This document shows, one piece after another, positions 13,355 to 22,623 of a stretch of DNA of 64,000 bases. Under the pieces are notes generated by a model. It saw only the letters and a program-made list of their open reading frames with translations, was not told the DNA's origin and ran no database searches. A program made the position numbers and the translations under genes. How positions within the stretch are numbered: the stretch's first letter is position 1; the number at the start of each line of letters is the position of its first letter. Source of the stretch: Laburnicola sp. R22_1 (lineage: Eukaryota; Ascomycota; Dothideomycetes; Pleosporales; Didymosphaeriaceae). The DNA lies in NCBI GenBank assembly GCA_014281115.1, contig JACONQ010000002.1, positions 2,728,001 to 2,792,000 of the forward strand, given 5' to 3'.

Positions 13355-13965
13355 TTTCTATTGCTTCTAAATTTTCTGTAAAGTAAATACAGCCACAGGC
13401 AAATTGTACAGGTAGACAAGGGGCAGTTTCCCCTAGTGAAAAAAGCCCTTTAAAGGAGGTTAAGGGAAAACCAACACTAGTGGCCTATTGTCTATCCAAA
13501 GCGTGAATTGAAATTTTCAACAAAGTTTTTCCTAAATTAGAAGATAGTAATATGCCTTAATTAACTTTCTCGTCCTATGAGTTTAAATCTTAATAATTTA
13601 TTAAGACTAGTAACCAGTTAAAGATTTCTTAATTATTAGAGATACTTGCTAATAGCTTTCTCGTCCTATAAGTTTAATCTAGTAACTTAGTTAAGACTAG
13701 CTCAAATAGTTAGAAATTTCTTAATTATTAGAGATACTAGCTTATTTAGGCTACTTTTCTTCTTGTCTACAAAGATTGGTTTTTTGGTGTTTAAAAACCA
13801 GAGGGGGAGAGGGCGAGATTCGAACACGCTAAGGAGTCTAAGTTTTCGCTTATTTCTAGACTAGAATCCTCGCTTATAGTCTCTCACCACAGCGTAGATT
13901 CATTATCTAGACTTCTGCTATACTTAGACAATCTTACGCCCGTATCCACTACAATACGCCCCTCT
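13355..13965 (-). repeat. CpA-containing island in RIP desert, possible SINE
   Basis: Unlike the DNA on both sides, this roughly 0.6 kb segment has many CA and TG dinucleotides and moderate GC. It contains an imperfect direct repeat (about 13,556-13,650 and 13,652-13,738, sharing TTTCTCGTCCTATRAGTTTA and TTCTTAATTATTAGAGATAC). The end at about 13,798-13,965 is tRNA-like on the minus strand. A short element below the RIP length threshold could escape mutation inside RIP-damaged DNA. A tRNA-headed short repeat fits a SINE, but no family could be named from the sequence alone. Confidence 0.5.
13798..13965 (-). ncRNA. tRNA-like sequence (SINE head or tRNA relic)
   Basis: On the minus strand a box-B-like T arm (GTGTTCGAATCTC, with a TTCGAAT loop and a mostly paired stem) lies about 135 nt after an A-box-like stretch (TAGTGGATACGGG). 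The outer ends GAGGGG and CCCCTC can pair as an acceptor stem. The spacing is too long for a normal tRNA without an intron, and I could not place an anticodon. It is more likely a SINE head or decayed tRNA than a working tRNA gene. Confidence 0.35.
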
Positions 13966-16900
13966 ATATAATAAGTATAGTTATACTATTCTTTTATATA
14001 ATAATATCTAAAATATTATTAAAGTAAGTACCTAGCTTATTAGTATTTACTAGTAATAGTAGGAATAGTGTTAGAGTATCTAGAATATAGTAGATAACTA
14101 TTCCTATTAGATTTATAATTTGTATAGTTTTTAGAGATTTTTATAGGTTTTAACTTCTAAAGCTAATATTAGTATTACTAAGTGTCTAATTAATTTTTAT
14201 ATAGGGATTTTCTTATATATATACCTCTAGCTATACTTTACTAATAGTAAAATTCTTACTATACTTATATTCTATAGTTTACTTTAGTATATTATATAGT
14301 ATTAATCTTTAAGAATAAACTATTTTATATACTTCTCTAGCTCTATCTTATAAATATATTTGCTAGTTGTATAGTAAAAATAGATAGTAGTAGTTAGGTA
14401 CAATACTTAATTATTACTATTTTTATTATCTTTACTCTATTTCTTTTTATGCGAAGTAGATTTTTTATTATTATACTCTTTTATATTCTAAATATAGAAC
14501 TAAATAGTTTTATATAAAGGCGTTTTATTATTATACTCTTTATAAAAGGTAATATACTACCTTATTACGTGAGTACACTTATTATATAAATAGTTAAAAG
14601 ACTAATAACCTTTTTTATAATATATAAAACACTTTTTTAGTCTTATATAAATAATATTTAATTATAATCTAAATTATAATAATAATAGTATAAATTATTT
14701 ATAAAATTCTTATCTATAAGAATCTAGTAATCTTTCTTTTTATATAGAAAAGTTATATTTATAATTAGTGTAGTATATAGTAGCCTCTTATAAGTACTAA
14801 TTAGATTAGTAATTAATTATAACTTAAATTAACATATAGAGATTAGTAAATAGAGCTTTATAGGTAGGCTTAGGGGTAAATATAGCCTACTCTAGCTTTA
14901 GGTATTTATAGTATGCATATATAATAGTAGTATAGAGAGAAATTTGTCTAGTAAAGTTTATACCTAATACTCTTTATATAAAGGTAAGCCTATTAATTAT
15001 TATTTCTAAAACTTTATATAGACTCTTATTAGAGTTCTTATACTAGTATTATACGAAAGATATTATAGTCTAGTTAATCTAATACTAGTTATAGTTAATA
15101 GTAGTATTAAAGTAACTATTAAGTGCTTTATATAAGCACTTTTATAATTATCTAGAGTAGATAGTATAGAGGTAATACTATATTGCACGGCTAGTAAGAA
15201 TATTTAAAAAAATATCTAGGTATTAATTTTTAGTAATATCTAGGCGTCTATATAAATTTATAAAGATTCTAGTCTTATCTACTAAAATATTATATAGAGC
15301 TCTAGTATAGTTAGTATTCTTATTCTATGCCTTTTAAAATTAGATTATCTTGTTAGATAGAATTTTCTAAAAATGTAGGTTATATTTAGGTAGAAGCTTA
15401 TATAGATTAGATTATAGTATAGACTTAGTTTGTGTAGATTAGAGTAGTAGTGGCTCTATTTTATATAGTGTTTAATAATTATAAGTAGGTAGGTACTATA
15501 GTAGTTAGGTACTATATATAAAAAGTAGTAGTTTATTTAGTTATTTATATAAATAAAATTATCTTTAGTACTTATATAAAGATTTTTTTAAACTGTCTAT
15601 AGAGATCTATAACTATATAGGTATCTATAGTAGTAGTAGCTTACTCTATTTAGATTTATATAATAGCCTAACTAGCTTAAGTATCTTTAAGGTTAGTCTT
15701 AGTATTTATTTATAAGAAGTTAAGTAAGCTAGTAAAAATAGTGTTATATAAGTAGTATCTATATTATCTTAGACTACTTTATATAGTTTACTAGTATTTA
15801 TAGCTCTAGTATTTATCTTTAGCTTAATACCCTTTTTTTTAAGACTACTATAAGTTCTCTCTTATATATATAGCCTAACTCTAAAAAAATAGTGTTCTTT
15901 CTATCCTTTAAAGTCTTTCTAAAATAAATCTAAGAAAGCTGTCTCTTTTTAATATAATATATAATACTTAGTAATAGTATATACTACGTATAATTATATT
16001 TCTAACTAAGAAGAATTATTTACTATATTAATCTTATTATTCTAATATATAGGTTTTATTCCCTTATATAGTGTTTTCTCTAATATTTCTATTTTTTTAA
16101 TACACTAATTGTATAGTCTAGTATACTTAGGCATATTAGTGTTATCTTATAAGGCAATAGAAACTTTATATAAGATAGTAAAGGCTTCTTATAAAATAGT
16201 AAGAATAGCTATTACATAACTAGTTTGTTTAATAGGTTAGTTATATAAAAAGTTACACTTTATTAGAGTTTATTATTATCTAACTATATCTTTATATAGT
16301 TACTAGTAGTGTGCTTAGTGCACTATTTTCTTTTAAATTTTATATAGTAGTAATATCTACTTACTAACTTAATAAAAAAGTTTCTCTACTATCTCTATAA
16401 ATAAGAATAGGTTTTATATATTTTATATAATCGCTTTCTATATTTTATATAGTAGTAATATCTACTTACTAACTTTATAAAGTTTTTAGTCTACTATTGT
16501 CTTATATATAAAGAATAGGGTATATAAAATAAATTATATAGCTAATAATAACTTATGTAATTTATCTTTACTCTTACTAATTTATAGTTAAGAGTTAGTT
16601 AACTACTAATTAGTATTAAATAGATACTCTATAGCTAGCTATATAAATATTAATATCTAATACTCTATACTAGCAAGTATAGAAAGTATATAGAATAATT
16701 ATATGAGAAAAAAATATAATAGAATAACTTAGTATTAATTGCTTGTCTCTAGAGAGGGTATAAATAAAAGGAAAAAAATTCTATAGCATATAGGCTATAG
16801 CGCATAGATATTATATAGCAATATTAAAACCTTAATACCTTTAGGTGCCCTTACCTATATAGTATATAGATAAGCATTTTATATAGAACTTCTACCTAAC

Positions 16901-17598
16901 TCTAAATTCTAGATTTTATAGGTTTAAAAATAGAAAAATATAGTTTTATAATTATTATTAAAGAATTAGATTAGGCGAAAATTAGTAGCTTAGTAAAAAC
17001 ACTATTTTAAAAAGTATCAACTTGAATAACTTTTTAACTACTTTACTTTTATTAAAATATTTTTAAAAATTTAAATTATATATTATTAGTACTATATTTT
17101 AATATATAAATAGTATGTAATATATATAATAACTAGTAAAGTAAAGAGTCTTTTATTAACTACTAACTAATTATATAATACAAATAGTATTTTTAAATAA
17201 AATAGTTAAAGACTAATATTTTCTCTATAAATCTATTAAAAAATTAAAATTATAGCTTTACTAGTAAAAAGTTATGTGGCGTTATATTAACTATCTAGGG
17301 ATAGTATAATAAAGGCTTTTATCTTAAATAATATAATATAAAAAGTAGAGCCCTCTATTTAGTAATTAAAAAGAGTATAAAAAGATAATAATTATAAAAA
17401 AGCGTATTTAAACTACTAAGTAAGCTTAGTAGTCTTCGCATATATAGCTTTTATATATAAAGTTTTTATAAAGAGGCTACTTAGAACTTTAGTAGGAGAA
17501 AAATAAAACTTTAGTGTAGTTATACTATAATTATTTTCTCTTCTTCTCTTCTATTCTAATTATTATAAATAATATAAGTTAATATATTAATAAGTATA
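13966..17598. repeat. RIP-destroyed AT-rich repeat block
   Basis: Strong TA excess and loss of CA/TG with dense stops in all frames. A roughly 35-bp direct repeat (core TATATAGTAGTAATATCTACTTACTAACT split over two copies) is seen near 16,340 and 16,445. No protein family was recognised. The far end contains the right arm of the long inverted repeat. Confidence 0.75.
17265..17440 (-). repeat. Right arm of the long inverted repeat
   Basis: The reverse complement of this stretch matches about 28-210 of the window, best over the block holding AGAGGGCTCTACTTTT. Differences are mostly transitions of the RIP type. It ends about 160 bp before the TA insertion site of the pogo element at 17,601. Confidence 0.65.
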
Positions 17599-19043
17599 TA
17601 ACGTACTTTGCACTCGAGTCGATTATTCCATCGAGTCGATCACTTTGCCAAGACCCCACCAAAACGTACTATCAGCAATAGTACAACGCGATGCCTCAAC
17701 CACACAATAAACCACTAGTGTTAAAAGAAGCGCGTATACAGCTTGCGATCTAGGCTATTAAATAAGACGCGACACTCTCTTAGCGACGCGCTTCAGCCCT
17801 CTATAACGTCTCTTAAAGTACACTTAGCAACTAACGCGCTAGAAAGACGTTTAGACGCAACTGCGCACCCAACAAAATAAGACTTACTATAAGAGAGGAG
17901 CAGGTGATTGTGCAGCATATACTCAACCTAGACGCGCGAGGATTTCCGCCCCGGCTTGATGCCATAAAAGATATGGCCGATTCTTTACTGGCTGCACGCC
18001 ACTACAAGCCAGTTGGCCAGAGGTGGCCTTATGACTTTGTTAAGCGCCAGCCAAAGCTTTAAGTCAAGTTTAATTAAAAGTACGACTACAAGAGAGCCCT
18101 TCAGGAGGATCCTAAGGTGATACAAGGCTAGTTCTGGCTTGTAGAGAACATAAAGGCCAAGTATAGTATCCTAGATAAGGACACCTACAATTTCGACGAG
18201 TCTGGCTTTATAATGGGCATAATATTGACTAGAGCGGTAGTCACAGGCTCTAAGCGTTAAGGACGGCTAAAGCAGGTGCAGTAGGGCAATAGGGAGTGGA
18301 CAACAGTTATCTAAGGCATTAACACAATGGGGTGGTGGATCCCACCCTTTATTATCTTTGGGGGCAAGCACCACCTCTCCGCCTGGTATAAGGAGAAGGA
18401 TCTACCTTATAATTGGGTTATTGCAGTCTCTAAGAATAGCTGGATAACAAATAAGCTTAGTCTGCAATGGCTGAAGCACTTTAATAAGTATACAAAGAGG
18501 CGTACTACTAGTGGAGCACGTTTGCTCATTATTGATAGCCACAAAAGTCACAACTCGCTCGAATTCCAGGATTACTGCAAAAAGAGTAATATTATTACTC
18601 TCTATATGCCTCCACATTTGTCGCACCTCTTATAGCCACTTAACGTGGGTTGTTTTGCGCCGTTAAAGAAGGCGTATGGGCGCCAAGCCAAGAATCTGAT
18701 GCGCAACCACATCACGCACATCACCAAAATCGAGTTCCTACCTTGCTTTATTGCTGCTTTTAAGGCTTCAATTACTGAAAGTAATATCAAAGGAGGCTTT
18801 CGAGGTGCTGGCCTAGTGCCCCACAACCCAGAAGTTGTGATATCGCAGCTTGACGTCCGCCTGCGTACGCCTCCACTTTGTACTATTCGCGATAGTACAT
18901 GGGAGTCGCAAACTCCGCGAAATAGTACAGAACTTAGGTCGCAATCGACGCTGGTTAAGTAGAGGATTCAAAGGCATATAGATAGTTCCCCAACTTATAT
19001 GGTTGAGGCGGTGGGAAAGCTCGTCAAAGGCGCCAAGCTAATA

Positions 19044-21177
19044 ACGTGTTTGATCACGTAATGCACGCTATCGCGTAATGCACGCGCCCCACCAAAATCG
19101 CGAAATATTCAACCCACCATAACTCCACCAATATGGCTCCAATCGACGAGGCTCTTGCGGCAATCGAATCGCTAAAACCAGGAGAACATTTTACGTATAC
19201 AGAAATCGCCGAAAGATTCGGGGTTAGCTGGTCAACTCTGTCGCAGCGCGCGCGTAATAAAACCCAATCGATGGCGCGTAAGCTCGAAAATCAACAAATA
19301 CTCAACGCTACGCAGGAAGCAACGCTCGTACGGTATATTCAAGACCTCTCAGCGCGAGGGCTACCTCCTACAAGCCATATGATACGAAACTTCGCGTCAG
19401 AAATAGCTGGAAAATACGTTAGGACTTGCTAGCCGTCACGCTTCATTAAGCGCCACAAACTCGACTTAATATCGCGATAGATATCCGGCATCGACGCCTC
19501 ACGCCGCAAAGCTGATTCGGCCTTCAAGTACGTGCTGTACTTCAAGCTATTAGCTAAAAAAATCGAGCAATACAACGTTGACGCGCGCCATATTTACAAT
19601 ATGAATAAGAAGGGATTTCTTATTAGAATCCTCTCCAAATCAAAGCGCGTCTTTTCTCGCGAGCAATACAAGCGCGGGAAGTTCAAATCAATGCTCTAGG
19701 ACGGCAATCGCGAGTGGATAACTTCAATAGCCTGTATTTGCGCCGACGGCTCTACCCTCACCCCTGCCCTCATTTATCAGGCAGCCTCTGGCAACGTACA
19801 AGACACCTGGCTCCAGGATTTCAACCCTGAAATCCACAAGGCTTTTTTCACCTCCTCGCCCTCAGGATGGACCAATAACGATATCGGGCTCAGCTGGCTC
19901 AAACAGGTGTTCAACCGCGAGACGAAGGCAAAGGCAAGGACGTCGTACCGCCTCTTGATCGTCGATGGGCATGGATCTCACGTGACAAAGGATTTCATCG
20001 ATTTCTGCGACGCCAATAAGATCCTGCTGGCAATATTTCCGCCTCACAGCACCCATACGCTTCAGCCGCTGGATGTGGGCGTCTTCGGGCCTCTCGCGAG
20101 CGCGTACAGCAACGGCCTCGCGAGCTTTATAGACGCCTGCCAGGGCCTCTCCAGCATCACAAAGAGGGACTTTTTCAGGATATTCTGGGCCGCCTGGGAG
20201 CGCGCGCTGACGTCAGCAACAGTCCTTAAGGCCTTTGAGGCTACTGGGATCGTGCCCTTAGATCCCAACAGGATCCTCAAGCGATTTAAAACTCGCGAGC
20301 CTGAGCGCCCTAGCTTGAGCGAGAGCAGCACGTCGGTCCTTAGCGCCAGCGACTGGCGTAAAATCGAGCGCTTATTACGTCAAGTTGTTGAAGATATTTA
20401 CGAGTCTCAGGCTGCCAAACTCTCGCGTACGCTCCACTCGATTTCAGCGAAAAATCAGATCCTTAAGCACGAAAATACTCAGCTCAAAGAGGCCCTCGTT
20501 AACAAGCGCAAGCGCCGCCAGCGGGGTAAGGCCCTGGCGCTCGAGACGCCGGAGGATTACAACGGTGGCGCGATTTTCTGGTCGCCAGCTAAGGTCCAGA
20601 GGGCTCGCGACTGGCAGGCACAAAAGGACGCGGAGGAGAAGGAGATACAGCTTCAAAAGGACATCCAGGCCCAGCTCAGAGAGCAGAGCAAGCTTGAAAA
20701 GCAAGCCCTCTTGCAACAGCGACGCCTTAAAAAGGCTCAGGCTCAAGCAGAGCGCGCTCGCGAGCGCGAGCTGAAGGCTATTGAAGCTCAAGAAAAGCGA
20801 GAGGCCCGCGCAATTGAAAAACAACTCCGCGACGAGCTCAAAGCTTCCTAAAAGGGTAATCAACGTAGCCTCAAGCCTCCAGCAAAAAATCCGAAAGATA
20901 TTGAGCTTGTACAGCCTGAGTTACAGCCTGTCAAAGTTGACGAGCCCGAGATGCCGGAGATCGCGCCCACAACGCGCACACGTCAAATACGCCTCCCAGA
21001 GCGCTACAGGTAGCCAATAGAAGGGCTGTATTTGTTGAATAAGCGCTTCCGATTATTACTCCAGAAAATCCGACGATTTTACAATATATACAAGCTGTAC
21101 AGCTTCAAGTTGTGGGTGGGCGGAAATCGCCGAAAACGTGCATTACGCGATAGCGTGCATTACGTGATCAAACACGT
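19044..21177 (+). mobile_element. Pogo-like DNA transposon (nested, different family)
   Basis: Perfect 41-bp TIRs (19,044-19,084 and 21,137-21,177) are flanked by duplicated TA (19,042-19,043 and 21,178-21,179). Each TIR has CGTAATGCACG twice, 17 bp apart (19,057 and 19,074). The element is 2,134 bp, GC-richer than its host, and carries one long transposase frame with few stops. It sits inside the transposase frame of the outer element, so it inserted later. TIR sequence and transposase length differ from the outer element, so it is a separate family. Confidence 0.95.
19133..21013 (+). pseudogene. Nested pogo-like transposase, lightly mutated
   Basis: One frame of 627 codons (19,133-21,013) is interrupted by only four stops: TAG at 19,430, 19,478 and 19,697, and TAA at 20,849. 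The last may be the natural end. N terminus: psq-type HTH (TYTEIAERFGVSWSTLSQRA). Next comes a CENP-B-type region (LNATQEATLVRYIQDLSARG) and a DDE core with LLIVDGHGSH near 19,955 and PPHSTHTLQPLDVGVFGPL near 20,045. The first catalytic Asp appears lost: YNMNKKGF stands where the family has YNMDEKGF, two G-to-A changes. The C terminus is a Lys/Arg/Glu/Gln-rich probable coiled coil with no zinc knuckle. The open part alone (19,907-20,851) could encode 314 residues. Confidence 0.9.
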
Positions 21178-21883
21178 TAGGGCATTCTTTAGTGTTGATG
21201 ACCAAACGCAACGCCGAACTTCAAGCTGCTAATGAGGCTGTCACGCAACGTAAATCGCATAAAAGAAAGCGAGTACAGCGTGAAGGAGTCCTCACAGCTA
21301 AAGAGGGCCAGCGGCTGGCCACTCTAAAGGAGTTTGGGGCGCGCAGTGATGGGCAAAAGGCGAAGAAGAGGGTGCGCGCTGATGGAGGTGAATCTGCTCA
21401 ACAGCGCTGTGGACGCTGCGGCAAGCCCGGGCATAACAAAACAACCTGTAGGCAGCCTGTAGAAGTAGATTCTGAATAGATTGGCCTATTTGGACTATCG
21501 AAAATAGTTCGTGTTGACTCTGTACTATCGTGAATAGTACAGAACTTGGTGGGGTCTTGGCAAAGTGATCGACTCGATGGAATGATCGACTCGAGTGCAA
21601 AGTACGTTAGTTAAAATTATAGAATTATAGCCCTACTTATCCCGCTAAGAAGTTCTATATAGTCTATAAGTCTAGGTTAAAAATGGCTCTAGCTATTTAG
21701 CCTCGCGTATAGTTAAGTATTAGTATTATCTAAGATTATTTCTAGCAATATGGTGCAAGCCTAGTTTAGCCCAAGCTCTCTTTCTCTTCTTAGGTAACTA
21801 GTGGCCTTTGTTTGGGCCGATTGCGGCCTCGTCTAGTATTATTTTAAGGGGTTAGTGGGCTACTAGGATATCCGCGTCTATAG

Positions 21884-21973
21884 GACAATCTCGACCCACA
21901 GGTCTATCTTTACCCATAGGACCATTTCTACCCATAGGACTATCTCCACCCACAGGACCACCTCTACCCACAG
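21884..21973. repeat. 18-bp tandem repeat, five units
   Basis: Five consecutive 18-bp units of the form GACCATCTCTACCCACAG, with transitions between copies. Eighteen bases equal six codons. On the minus strand the units read as a Gly/Pro-containing hexapeptide (GPMGRN-like), but the frame is not part of a recognisable gene. Confidence 0.8.
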
Positions 21974-22214
21974 GTCTATTATTACCGCGCGACTACCGCC
22001 CAACAGCCCCCTCTAACTAAACTTCTACCTAATATTTAGAACTCTATAAATAGCGTTTATCTTCTTATGCTTAGTAATAGACTCGATGCTAAAAAAAAAG
22101 ATATATCTTATGAAAATTAGCTACTAGAGAAGAAAGAAAAAATATTATTTATTCTAAAACCTGTATAAATAAAAATTAATATAACCTCCTCTACTACACT
22201 AACTATATAGCTAT

Positions 22215-22282
22215 AAGTAGAGTAGTAAGTTAAGTAGAGTAGTAAGTTAAGTAGAGTAGTAAGTTAAGTAGAGTAGTAAGTT
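22215..22282. repeat. 17-bp tandem repeat, four units
   Basis: Four perfect copies of AAGTAGAGTAGTAAGTT, followed by decayed partial copies to about 22,316. No function is apparent. Confidence 0.9.
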
Positions 22283-22503
22283 AAGTAGAGTAGAGTAGTA
22301 ATTAAGTAAGTAAGTTACTTCTTACTTCTTCTTTACAAAACACGCACACCTACGCTAGCTAGCTCGATTTATATAGTATATTTAGCCTAACGCAGTTAGT
22401 TATGACAACACCTAGGGAGGCAGAAGTTAGAAAGAAACCTTAGAAGAAAGGCGCACAGCCTTCCTTATCCGCATTTACGACCCAGTGCAAGTCCAAATCC
22501 TCA

Positions 22504-22527
22504 GAAGAAGAAGAAGAAGAAGAAGAA
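22504..22527. repeat. (AGA)n microsatellite
   Basis: Eight AGA triplets stand in the intergenic stretch downstream of the SWR1 stop codon. A CT-rich stretch (22,600-22,620) follows on the same strand. Confidence 0.85.
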
Positions 22528-22623
22528 GCCAAAGAGGAAAAGTAAGGAGCACCCAACCAAACACATATATTGATAATAATACACTCCACTCCAAAGTCTC
22601 TTTCTCTCTCACTCTCTCTTAGT

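Larger units (their letters stand above)
17691..21479 (+). pseudogene. Outer pogo-like transposase, RIP-broken and interrupted
   Basis: The frame starts at ATG 17,691 and runs in one phase to 19,043, is cut by the nested transposon, and resumes in the same phase at 21,180 to a stop at 21,477-21,479. Joined length is 551 codons. Order of parts: psq helix-turn-helix, CENP-B-type region near 17,900-18,060, DDE core (YNFDESGF near 18,190; LLIIDSHKSH near 18,520; PPHLSHLL then PLNVG near 18,610-18,650, where the third Asp reads Asn), basic region and a C-x2-C-x4-H-x4-C zinc knuckle near 21,410-21,455. Most internal stops are TAG/TAA where the family has Gln, matching CpA-to-TpA change. It cannot make an active transposase. 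Confidence 0.9.
17601..21607 (+). mobile_element. Pogo-like DNA transposon (outer), split by a nested element
   Basis: TIRs of 62 bp (17,601-17,662 and 21,546-21,607) match except for one C/T difference in a CA context. They are flanked by TA (17,599-17,600 and 21,608-21,609). Each TIR carries CGAGTCGAT twice, 17 bp apart (17,615 and 17,632). Subterminal palindromes built on GTACTAT...ATAGTAC occur near 17,667, 18,880 and 21,521. Without the inserted element at 19,044-21,177 it would be about 1.87 kb, the same size class as the element at 5094-6946. Confidence 0.93.
21610..22430. repeat. AT-rich RIP-affected margin of the repeat block
   Basis: Between the pogo element and the first housekeeping gene the DNA stays AT-rich and stop-dense. 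A patch at about 21,800-22,020 has higher GC and an 18-bp repeat; otherwise I see no gene. Composition changes to gene-like within about 200 bp, next to the 3' end of SWR1. Confidence 0.7.

Noticed and set aside
13798..13965. A functional tRNA gene
   Set aside because: The A-box to B-box distance is too great, the D arm and anticodon cannot be placed, and the outer stem is imperfect.
1..17440. A Starship, Maverick or other giant element
   Set aside because: No tyrosine recombinase, integrase or capsid gene can be read, and the inverted repeat alone does not define a family.
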